Under the pieces are notes generated by a model. The model was not told the origin of the DNA. It made no database searches and saw nothing but the letters and a program-made list of their open reading frames with translations. The position numbers were made by a program, and so were the translations under genes. Positions 17,816-25,762 of a stretch of 64,000 bases of DNA are shown piece after piece. The number at the start of each line of letters is the position of its first letter. Position 1 is the stretch's first letter. The stretch is from Robiginitomaculum sp. GTDB lineage: Bacteria > Pseudomonadota > Alphaproteobacteria > Caulobacterales > Maricaulaceae. The stretch spans positions 1 to 64,000 of the forward strand of contig WFTT01000096.1 of assembly GCA_015485335.1 (NCBI GenBank). The letters are read 5' to 3'.

Positions 17816-18865
17816 TTACATAAACCGTCCGCGCATCGTGAATTCCAGATGTCTGGTAATAAGATCAGTATCATAATCACTGACGCCACGGATCAGCTTT
17901 TCCCACAGGTACAAACTGGGTAAAGCCGAGGGATTGGACTGTAATATTTCCTTCTTGATGAAGGGAAACTGAAATTCAGTGATCAGGCGATCCCAGAAAA
18001 AGTGCGTGACATTAAGGGGCGCGCCATGTTCGGCGTGTTCGAATATCCGCTTTAAAAATTTTCTGGTGGACGGCAACAGGCTCTTGTCCTGCAGGATTGA
18101 GGCATCTCCAATATGGTCAAAAAAATCGGCCAGCAGAACCCGATACGGAAATACCGCCCGCGTTCGTAATCCGGCCTTGCGCATATCGCTGGACAAGCCA
18201 ATTTCATGTTTGCGGATCACCCATGATTTTGACGGCACATGGATATAATTATGCCAGCGTTTCTGGAATGCCGTATTGCCCAGTATGGCCTGATGAAATA
18301 CCAGAAAATAGCTCTGCATGTGGTGCGCCGAATCCCAGCTGTCGGTCAGGCCCCACATATCGGCAATGGCCGGGTCCATGGCCTGGTAAATTTTATCCAG
18401 CGGATATAGCGGGCCATAGGCACTGTCATTGCAAAGCGTGATTGAGTTATAGGCGGACAAATCCCCCAACAGCTTCATGCCATCGGCATAGGCACCAAAA
18501 TCATAACCCTTGTTCTTGCGCCACAAAACCGGCTCGCACAGCCCGTCGAGCTTGCGCCGTTCCTCATCGGGGAATTTAGGACTGTTGGTAATGAAAATGA
18601 CCGCGCGGCCTGCATCTCTTAGTGCTTTTATATATTGCAGCACATATCCGTGCACGCGCCCCTGTTTGTCATAATGGACAAAAATGGCGACATCCTTGTG
18701 CACATTGGCTTCGGGCAAATTCCCCCAGCGCTGGCGGATATAGGAGCCGCGGCCAAAGATCAGTGCCCAGCCAAACTTAGCGTATTGCACCACATAATCA
18801 TTACGCTCTCTGGCACCGAAAAACAGCATCCAGAAGCGTCGAAGCATGTTCCATATTTTTTTCAT
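17816..18865 (-). CDS. RgpF-family (rhamnan synthesis F-like) glycosyltransferase
   Basis: 349-aa cytoplasmic protein. The family features are visible: VAIFVHYDKQGRVHGYVLQY, FITNSPK, then KNKGYDFGAYADGMKLL and LCNDSAYGPLYPLDKI. These segments recur in RgpF-like transferases of rhamnan and O-antigen clusters. It probably adds sugar to a polysaccharide or decorates a glycan exported by the adjacent ABC transporter. There is no membrane segment beyond a weakly hydrophobic N-terminus. The start lies 6 bases after the methyltransferase stop. The sugar specificity cannot be read from the sequence. Confidence 0.82.
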   Translation of the reverse strand: MKKIWNMLRRFWMLFFGARERNDYVVQYAKFGWALIFGRGSYIRQRWGNLPEANVHKDVAIFVHYDKQGRVHGYVLQYIKALRDAGRAVIFITNSPKFPDEERRKLDGLCEPVLWRKNKGYDFGAYADGMKLLGDLSAYNSITLCNDSAYGPLYPLDKIYQAMDPAIADMWGLTDSWDSAHHMQSYFLVFHQAILGNTAFQKRWHNYIHVPSKSWVIRKHEIGLSSDMRKAGLRTRAVFPYRVLLADFFDHIGDASILQDKSLLPSTRKFLKRIFEHAEHGAPLNVTHFFWDRLITEFQFPFIKKEILQSNPSALPSLYLWEKLIRGVSDYDTDLITRHLEFTMRGRFM

Positions 18866-18871
18866 ACTCTT

Positions 18872-21172
18872 CTATGCTGCGGCGGCGATGGCGGCGTCAA
18901 GTTCTGCCTGCCGCTTGCCAACAAGCTGGGCAACCAGGGCGGCGTGCGGGTTGGCCTTGGAATAGAGTGTTTCAGCCGTTTTCTGTGCCTTGGAAATATT
19001 GCCTTTGCGGGCCTGGACCATGGCAAGGTGAAAGGCCCCCTGAACACGCAAGGACGGGTCACCCTGCTGATCGGCAACCAGGGCAAAGCGTTTGGCTGCT
19101 TCGTCCAGATCACAACGCCGGTTCAATGCATCCAGCCCCAGGGCAAAATGCAAACCTGGATCATGGCTGGCATTGGCATGTCCGGTGGCGGCGGCACAGG
19201 TCTTGTCCGCGTTTTGTGCATCACCGGCATTTACGGCCTTCAGGAAAATACGGGTTTGGGCATCGGCGATCCGTGCCTGGGTCACCCCCTGATGGTCTTC
19301 ATCGGCCAATGGCAGCGCCCTTTCCAGCCAGGCCAGGGCAGTGTGGGGCTGGTCCTCCATATAGGCCAGGCCCAGGGCTTCGGCGATGGCAAAGTCTTTG
19401 GGACTCAGTGTGGCATCTTGCAGGGCATCCCTGATGATGTCGCGTTTGCGGGTAAAGGCCGGTTGCCCCCCATGGACCAGCAATTCTGTGCCATAGGCGG
19501 CGGACTGGGTCTGCCATACCTTGCGCATGTTTTCCCATTGTGGCCCGGCTGGGGCATTGTCCAGCGCCTTTTGCAACCAGTACAGCCCGTCCGGGCGATC
19601 AAAGCGATAATTCAGGGCCATCATGGCCAGCCCCATGGCGGCGGCATGTTCGAAATCATCCTGACAGGGGCCGGATTTCAGGGCTGTCTCGACGGCAGGA
19701 CGCAAACGTTCGGCACTGGTATAATCCCCGGAATTGGCGGCCGCGGCAAAGACTTCCATACGGGTTTTTTCATACCGTTCGGCATAAGGCTGGATCAGCG
19801 CCGGATCCAGATTTTCAAAGGCCGCCACGGCCCTGGCCGGATCCGATTGTGTCAGCACACCGGCGGATAAAAGTGCCGCCTCGTGGGCCAGTTTCCGACT
19901 GTCCAGATCAGATGCATTTATGGCCGTCAGCATGGGCTCCATAAGCGCATAGCTGCGTTTGCAGGCGTTGAAATAAGCCAGGGCAAGATCCTGATCGCGG
20001 GATTCGTTTAACGCCAAAATCCCGGCGCAGTACAATACAGTGACCAGATTGAACGGGTGCGAAGCGGCATAGGGTACAAAACCCTGTTGTGCCTGTGCGT
20101 CCGGTTCAATGGTGTCCGGGGCATCCAGGTCCAGCGCGTATTGGGTTTTCCAATGTTTGCACAAAATGGCCAGGGTTTTTTGTGCCGCCGGATAGTCACC
20201 GGCATCGGTTTGCAACCGCAACAGGCGCCCGGCAAAACCGGTGCGCAAATGAGCGGGCATGTCTTTTGCGCGCAGCCGGCCCTGCATATAGCGGGACAGT
20301 ATCTGTCGATCGATGGGGGCGGAAAAGTCTACATTCAGGGTATTGTTTGAAGCAAACGCATACAGCGTATCGCCCGTGGAGGTGACTTCGATATTGGTAA
20401 AGCCAGCACGTTTCAGACAGGCGCGCAGCCCGTCGGCGCTGTAAAGAACCAGATGAGAGCCGGGGGAGAGTAACGGGATAATTTCTTCAACCGCCCGTTC
20501 GGCGCGCAGGCCGTCAATGTCCGGGGTGGTTAACAGCAAGGTGCCATCCGCCCCCGCGGCGCGGGCCAGGACATCCACAAACGGGTCCGGGTCGGCAATA
20601 TGCTCGATGACTTCTGAGGAAAACACCAGATCAAAAGGCATATTTTCCAGTTTGGTATCGGCCCCCAGATAACCATCCATGATTGGCAGGCCGAGTTCTT
20701 TGGCCCCGTGGCGGGCAATATGCGAGGGATCTATGCCTTCGGCCTTCCACCCCAGTGCACGGCCAGCAAAATCCAGGGAAAATCCATACCCGCATCCAAC
20801 TTCCAGCAGGGTTTTGATGGCAGGATTTCTGGCCCAGAAAAACGGGGCAATCATGGCCTCAAAACCGGCCCCCTGTTCGACATAAAACTTCTTGGGGGCG
20901 GTATATTCCTGTTCATCAACCCCATGGGACTGATCTTCATAGATAGGGGCCGCAATATCGGGAAAATGTGCCGTGCCGCAAAACGTGCAATCATAAAGGC
21001 GAAAACGGCGATGCGCGGAATAGGGCGACGCCACGGATCGTCGTGTCTGCATGGTCTGGGTTGTGTGGCAGGCGGGGCATTTTAACGTGCGTGCCAGTCC
21101 GGATTCCCACCGTATCCAGCCCTTTTTGTGTGCAAGCGGGCTAATCGTTTCAAGAAAATGCAATACGGTCAT
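18872..21172 (-). CDS. Zinc-ribbon SAM methyltransferase fused to a long helical-repeat region
   Basis: 766-aa protein. An N-terminal zinc ribbon has Cys32/Cys35 (CPAC) and a later CTFC pair. A class I methyltransferase follows, with motif I LLEVGCGYGFSLDFAG and VFSSEVIEHI. From about residue 290 to the end, alpha-helical TPR-like units rich in Ala and Leu recur (ALAYFNACKRSYALMEP, AIAEALGLAYMEDQPHTALAWLERAL and others). Such enzymes usually modify sugars or glycan ends in polysaccharide clusters, and chain-terminating methyltransferases work with Wzm/Wzt exporters. ATG at 21172 is used; the first frame codon at 21181 is TTG. It overlaps the ATPase gene by 23 bases. Confidence 0.75.
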   Translation of the reverse strand: MTVLHFLETISPLAHKKGWIRWESGLARTLKCPACHTTQTMQTRRSVASPYSAHRRFRLYDCTFCGTAHFPDIAAPIYEDQSHGVDEQEYTAPKKFYVEQGAGFEAMIAPFFWARNPAIKTLLEVGCGYGFSLDFAGRALGWKAEGIDPSHIARHGAKELGLPIMDGYLGADTKLENMPFDLVFSSEVIEHIADPDPFVDVLARAAGADGTLLLTTPDIDGLRAERAVEEIIPLLSPGSHLVLYSADGLRACLKRAGFTNIEVTSTGDTLYAFASNNTLNVDFSAPIDRQILSRYMQGRLRAKDMPAHLRTGFAGRLLRLQTDAGDYPAAQKTLAILCKHWKTQYALDLDAPDTIEPDAQAQQGFVPYAASHPFNLVTVLYCAGILALNESRDQDLALAYFNACKRSYALMEPMLTAINASDLDSRKLAHEAALLSAGVLTQSDPARAVAAFENLDPALIQPYAERYEKTRMEVFAAAANSGDYTSAERLRPAVETALKSGPCQDDFEHAAAMGLAMMALNYRFDRPDGLYWLQKALDNAPAGPQWENMRKVWQTQSAAYGTELLVHGGQPAFTRKRDIIRDALQDATLSPKDFAIAEALGLAYMEDQPHTALAWLERALPLADEDHQGVTQARIADAQTRIFLKAVNAGDAQNADKTCAAATGHANASHDPGLHFALGLDALNRRCDLDEAAKRFALVADQQGDPSLRVQGAFHLAMVQARKGNISKAQKTAETLYSKANPHAALVAQLVGKRQAELDAAIAAAA

Positions 21173-21884
21173 AATGTTCAATCGCCGAGGCTACGGGGCC
21201 AGTATAAACCGGTTGACCATTATTGAGAACCAGTCCGTCATCACATAAGTCACGTAATGCAGCGGTGGCATGACTGACCATGACAAAGGCGCGCCCCTGG
21301 GCCTTGGCCGCATAGAAAAAGTCAAAACACTTGAGCTGGAACGGGGCATCCCCGGCCCCCAGTGCCTCGTCGATCAGTAAGATATCGGTGGGGGCCATCG
21401 CCGCCATGGCAAAGCCCAAACGCGCATATTGCCCGGCCGAATACCAGCGCGTTGGCTCGTTCAGTTTTTCACCCAGCGCACAAAAAGAGGCGGCGCGGTC
21501 ATAATATTCTTCGCGATTGTCGGCGGGCACTTGCAGAAGGCGGGCCACCAGGCGCAAATTTTCCCAGCCCGTCAGGTCCGGATGTGCGCCCGCGCCAACT
21601 TCCAACAGGGCACCAACTTGGCCATGCAAAATGGCTTCGCCTTCAGTGGGATCCACAATACCGGCCAGAATTTTTAATAAAGTGCTTTTGCCCGATCCAT
21701 TACGCCCCATTACCGCCAGGGCTTTGCCGGGCTTAAGGGTGAAGCTGATATGGTCAAGCGCGGTACGGATTTTTTTGCGCTCACCGCCCAGGCGGTGATA
21801 CAGCGGGCGGTCTCCTCCCGTGCTGGCCAGGGCAAAGGTTTTGGTCAGCCCCTTGGCTTCGATGGCCAGTCTATCAGAGCTCAT
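21150..21884 (-). CDS. Polysaccharide ABC exporter, ATP-binding subunit (Wzt/KpsT/TagH type)
   Basis: 244-aa ATPase. Walker A is GRNGSGKSTLLKILAG, the Walker B region is MAPTDILLIDEALGAGDAPF, and the switch His lies in VMVSHATAAL. WYSAGQYARLGFAMA replaces the ABC signature in the way usual for O-antigen and capsule exporters (SSGMxxRLGF). GALLEVGAGAHPDLTGWENL is also diagnostic for this group. There is no C-terminal carbohydrate-binding domain, so substrate selection by that route is unlikely. The start ATG lies 11 bases within the permease gene end, ensuring coupled synthesis. Confidence 0.9.
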   Translation of the reverse strand: MSSDRLAIEAKGLTKTFALASTGGDRPLYHRLGGERKKIRTALDHISFTLKPGKALAVMGRNGSGKSTLLKILAGIVDPTEGEAILHGQVGALLEVGAGAHPDLTGWENLRLVARLLQVPADNREEYYDRAASFCALGEKLNEPTRWYSAGQYARLGFAMAAMAPTDILLIDEALGAGDAPFQLKCFDFFYAAKAQGRAFVMVSHATAALRDLCDDGLVLNNGQPVYTGPVASAIEHYDRIAFS

Positions 21885-22695
21885 CGGCGGCCCGTCCTTC
21901 CAGCGCAGAAAATATCCACAAGCCCAAGGCCCCCAGGGTAAAGGCACTGCCAACAGAAATCGCCAGATTGGTCCAATCTGGCGCCGGCGCACCCAATAGC
22001 GACCAGCGCAGCGCACTGATAATGCCCGAAAACGGGTTTAGCGCATAAAGCCTTTGCCATGCCGCCGGGATCAGCGAGGCCGGATAAATCACTGGCGAGG
22101 CAAACATCAGGACTTGCAGCCCCAAGGGCACCATTTGGCGCATATCACGCCAAACCCCGCACAGCGCCGCCAATATGCTGGCAATGCCAAACGAAGCCAT
22201 CAGCGCCACAAAAACAAATAGCGGCGCACTCAGTAAAGGCCAGCCTGGATGAGTGCCAAACAAAAGGCCCGCCAGGGCCGCCACCAACAGCGCGATAGAG
22301 GCATCCACACTGGCGCTAAGGGTTGAAGCCATGACCGGATATAATCTTGGCATGGGGGTCTGGCGTAATAAGGGGGCGGCCGAGATAAATGCATTGGCCC
22401 CTTCAGCGGCGCTGTGTTGTACCAGATACCACAGGGCAACGCCGGTAAACACCATGGCCGGATAGGGGGTGCCGTCGCTGGGTACACGCACCAGAACGCC
22501 AAAAAATAGTGAAAAAACAAGGGCCTGCAATGCCGGCTGGATGATCAGCCAGGTCAGACCAATGGCCGGTTTGGCAAAGCGTCCGCGAATTTGCCGAAAG
22601 GTTAGCGCCAACAGGGCTTCGCGTTGTACCCACAAGGTGCGCAGGCGGTGGGGCGGATGCGCCTTGCGAATGATGATTTGTTGGTTCCTGAGCAT
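21874..22695 (-). CDS. Polysaccharide ABC exporter, permease subunit (Wzm type, ABC-2)
   Basis: 273-aa inner-membrane protein with six predicted helices. The ABC-2 family segments LTFRQIRGRFAKPAIGLTWLIIQP and LFFGVLVRVPSDGTPYPAMVFTG are typical of O-antigen, capsule and teichoic-acid exporters. The C-terminal YALNPFSGIISALRW is also characteristic. With the neighbouring ATPase it would flip a lipid-linked glycan across the inner membrane. It begins 25 bases after gspO ends, in the middle of the type II secretion run. Confidence 0.9.
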   Translation of the reverse strand: MLRNQQIIIRKAHPPHRLRTLWVQREALLALTFRQIRGRFAKPAIGLTWLIIQPALQALVFSLFFGVLVRVPSDGTPYPAMVFTGVALWYLVQHSAAEGANAFISAAPLLRQTPMPRLYPVMASTLSASVDASIALLVAALAGLLFGTHPGWPLLSAPLFVFVALMASFGIASILAALCGVWRDMRQMVPLGLQVLMFASPVIYPASLIPAAWQRLYALNPFSGIISALRWSLLGAPAPDWTNLAISVGSAFTLGALGLWIFSALEGRAADEL

Positions 22696-22720
22696 AAAAC
22701 CTTTTGCCCCAGCACAGCCC

Positions 22721-23506
22721 TTACAGCAAGATCAAATTGGTGGGGTTGGTGGATGACCAAAGCCAGATCGCATAGATGGCAATGGCCAGGGCAGGGCCAA
22801 ACGGCAGTTCGGTTTCCCGGTGCAGGGATTTGCCTTTGCTGCCGACCAATAAGCCCACAATGGCGGTTGAGGCCGCCAACAGCACGATCCAGGGCAGGGC
22901 AAAGGGGCCCATCCAGGCCCCGCCGCCGGCCAACAGTTTGGCATCGCCCATGCCCAGCCCTTCGCGGCCACGAAGATGGCGATAGGCAAAGGCCACCAGC
23001 CAGAAAATCCCATAGCCGATAATGGCCCCGCCAAGGCCGGCCTTCAGGCCATCAACACCCTGCATAAAATATAGAACAAGAGGGCCAGAGCCGATCAGGG
23101 AAAAGGAGGCCCCGTCAGGGATCAGTCGGGTACGATAATCCACCAGCGCAATAAACAGCAACACCATGCCTAAGCCGGCGCTGGCCAGCATCAGCCAGCC
23201 ATCAAAGACCAGTACCGAACTGAGCGCGATAGTGGTGCTGGCCAGTTCGGCAATGATGTGCTGGCGTCGGATCGGGGTTTTGCAATGGCGGCATCGTCCG
23301 CGCAGCAGCAAAAAGCTGAACAGGGGCACCAGATCCGCCAGGGTTAGTTCGGCCCCGCATTGGGCGCACTGGGAACGCGACGTGCGTAAATTGGAGCGAT
23401 CCGGCCAGGTCAGGGCACTAGCGCTGATAAAACTGCCCAGAAATGGCCCGGTCAGCAAGAGAAACAGGGATAGCCAGCCATTGTTGAATATGGATAGTGC
23501 GCTCAT
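22721..23506 (-). CDS. gspO: Prepilin peptidase / N-methyltransferase (GspO, PilD-like)
   Basis: 261-aa polytopic aspartic protease that cuts the leader of GspG-K and methylates the new N-terminus. The zinc-binding cysteine pairs CAQC and CRHC are present. Catalytic aspartates lie in LVDYRTRLIPD and GMGDAKLLAGGGAWMG, both intact. About seven membrane segments are visible. Its ATG overlaps the gspD stop as ATGA. It is the only prepilin peptidase in the window. Confidence 0.94.
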   Translation of the reverse strand: MSALSIFNNGWLSLFLLLTGPFLGSFISASALTWPDRSNLRTSRSQCAQCGAELTLADLVPLFSFLLLRGRCRHCKTPIRRQHIIAELASTTIALSSVLVFDGWLMLASAGLGMVLLFIALVDYRTRLIPDGASFSLIGSGPLVLYFMQGVDGLKAGLGGAIIGYGIFWLVAFAYRHLRGREGLGMGDAKLLAGGGAWMGPFALPWIVLLAASTAIVGLLVGSKGKSLHRETELPFGPALAIAIYAIWLWSSTNPTNLILL

Positions 23507-25683
23507 TCCTGTTTTGAAAATATCGACTTAAAGCCCTTGTCCTTGTCTTCCTTGTTGGCCTCGCGGGAGATCAGGGTCATGCGTTCGCGTAATTCATCCA
23601 AAATCGCTTTGCTGCCCGTATCCGGATCAATAATGCGCGGGGTCAGAAAGACCAGAAGTTCGGTACGCTTTTTGGTGGTTTCATGGCCACCAAACGCATT
23701 GCCTACCCCGGGAATGCCGGAAAGGATGGGCAGCCCCTTGGTGCCGATCTGGCTGGAATCGCTGATCAGGCCGCCCAGCACAATGGTTTGCCCGCTGCGT
23801 GCTGAAATGGTGCTTTCCAGCACCCGTTTGGAGATGGTGGGGGTCAGATCGCCAGTGGAGGCAGCGGTCGAGACATTGCTGACTTCCTGTCTGACTTCCA
23901 TGGTGACCATGCCGGTGGAGCTGACCCGCGGGGTTACGTCCAGGATAACGCCGGTATCCAGAAATTCCACGGAATTGACCAGCGGCGCATTCACATTGAC
24001 CACATCGGTGGACTGGCGGGTGATGACCGGGACCTGATCGCCAACCTGTAAATGAGCGGCCTGATTATCCAGCACCACAACAGAGGGGGCCGATACCACT
24101 TTCAGATCCGTTATGCTGTCCAGCGCATCCAGGGCAAAGCGCGCACTATCGCCTTTTTTCAGCACAAAGTTGAAACCGGGGAATGAGGCCTGGACAGCCG
24201 AACTGTTGCCATTGGAGAAGCCGCCGCTGCCACCACCGCCGGTGGGGCCGTCGCCAATGCCCAAAATGCCACCGGTTTCAAAGAAATACTGTACGCCATA
24301 GCGCAAAACATCATTCAGTGTGACCTCGGCAATCACCATATCGATCAGCACCTGTGAAGGCGGATGATCGATTTCGCGCAGGGCCTGTGCCACCAGACGC
24401 TGTCCCTGTGGAGTAGCCAGCACCACCAGGGTGTTGTTGATGGGATCGCCAATAATGCGCGGCGCACTGGAAAGGCCACCGCCCAAAACCGCTCCGCCGG
24501 ATTTGCCGGTACGTCTGACCGGGGCGGTTGAACGGTTGGTGGTACTGCCATTGCTGGAGGCGCTGCGCTGAGCCAGGTTTGGTGACACCGAAGAGGAGCG
24601 GCTTGCAGAGCTGCTGCCACCAAAGAGCTGTTGCAATAGATCAGCGGTTTCCAGCGCTTTACCATTATCAATTTTATAGGTGCGCAGGCTGACATCGCTG
24701 GGGCCGCCAAGGTCCAGGCGATCAATCCAGGTTTTGGTGCGATCCAGAATTTTCATGCTGGGGGCAATGGCCAGAATCGCATTGATGCGTTCCATGGCCT
24801 GTAATTTCAACGCCCCGTCCAGACCGCCCCCCTGGCCGGTCTGCATGATCAGGTCCAGCTCGTTAATAACATCAGCGGCAGACGCATTGCGCAGGCGGAA
24901 AATGGCGGTGGACATACCGGCCAGCCAGTCCACATCAAATGAGGCAATGGCGGCAAGCGCGTTTTCACGTTCTGACGTGGTGCCGGTAATCAGGATCAGG
25001 TTGCGGGCCGTATCGGCGCGCAGCGCCCCCGGACGGCTGATGGTGTTTTCCAGCAGGGTGATCATATTGGTTGCCGAAATGTGGTTCAGCGGCATGATGG
25101 TCACGCCCAGCCCCGGGGTGGATGCCTTTGAGAAACGCGCCTGGCCACCGGATAACGCTTCGCCGGCCGGGCTGATCAGATAGCTGTTGCCTTCGTCAAT
25201 CAGGCGCGCCGAATTATTGCTGAGGATGGTTTCCAGCAAGATCAGTAATGCTTTTTTATCTACGGCACCGCCGGTAGCCGCAGTGACTTTGCCCTGGATA
25301 CGTGGATCCAGAATAAAGGGTACCTCCAGCAGGTCGCCCAAAATGGTTTGCACCACTTCGGGAAGGCTGGCGTCCTGGAAATTGACGTTATAGCCGCCTT
25401 GCGCCGTTTTGGAGCCTTGTTTGCGTACCGGGCCAATTCTCTTGCCGGTGCCGGGGAAGACCTGGGACTGATCTTCGGGTGGCAGTGATTCTTTATAGGG
25501 CTGCGGGTTTGCCGGTTCACCATCCGGGGTGGCAGGCCCTTCGGCGGTCTGGAAGACGCGAGCAAAAGGATTGGCCAGTCCATTGGTTTGCGAGCCGGTC
25601 TGGCAGGCCGACAATATCAGGGTGGCAATACCAAAAAGGCAGGTCACTCTCTTTGATCTACTGAAATTACTGTTGGTTTTCAC
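23503..25683 (-). CDS. gspD: Type II secretion outer-membrane secretin GspD, probable lipoprotein
   Basis: 726-aa secretin forming the outer-membrane channel. The N-terminus reads as a lipoprotein signal: a hydrophobic stretch followed by LSAC, with Cys27 as lipidation site. N-domains follow (NVNFQDASLPEVVQTILGD for N0; AATNMITLLENTI and NASAADVINELDLI for later repeats), with a Ser-rich linker before N3. The secretin core has VVSAPSVVVLDNQAAHLQVG, VILDVTPRVS and TIVLGGLISDS. GTG at 25683 is preferred over GTG at 25698 because GGAG lies 9 bases upstream of it. It heads the secretion genes, 79 bases after the GT39 stop. Confidence 0.92.
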   Translation of the reverse strand: MKTNSNFSRSKRVTCLFGIATLILSACQTGSQTNGLANPFARVFQTAEGPATPDGEPANPQPYKESLPPEDQSQVFPGTGKRIGPVRKQGSKTAQGGYNVNFQDASLPEVVQTILGDLLEVPFILDPRIQGKVTAATGGAVDKKALLILLETILSNNSARLIDEGNSYLISPAGEALSGGQARFSKASTPGLGVTIMPLNHISATNMITLLENTISRPGALRADTARNLILITGTTSERENALAAIASFDVDWLAGMSTAIFRLRNASAADVINELDLIMQTGQGGGLDGALKLQAMERINAILAIAPSMKILDRTKTWIDRLDLGGPSDVSLRTYKIDNGKALETADLLQQLFGGSSSASRSSSVSPNLAQRSASSNGSTTNRSTAPVRRTGKSGGAVLGGGLSSAPRIIGDPINNTLVVLATPQGQRLVAQALREIDHPPSQVLIDMVIAEVTLNDVLRYGVQYFFETGGILGIGDGPTGGGGSGGFSNGNSSAVQASFPGFNFVLKKGDSARFALDALDSITDLKVVSAPSVVVLDNQAAHLQVGDQVPVITRQSTDVVNVNAPLVNSVEFLDTGVILDVTPRVSSTGMVTMEVRQEVSNVSTAASTGDLTPTISKRVLESTISARSGQTIVLGGLISDSSQIGTKGLPILSGIPGVGNAFGGHETTKKRTELLVFLTPRIIDPDTGSKAILDELRERMTLISREANKEDKDKGFKSIFSKQE

Positions 25684-25762
25684 GTCACTATGCTCCACGG
25701 GTTCGACTGGTTAGCAGATCAATCCGTCTGACCCAAGCGTTCCCAGGTAAAAATACACCTCA

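Noticed and set aside
18635-19870. 411-codon plus-strand frame opposite the methyltransferase and transferase genes
   Set aside because: Gly- and Gln-rich shadow translation with no start signal; the minus-strand genes carry clear family motifs and operon spacing.
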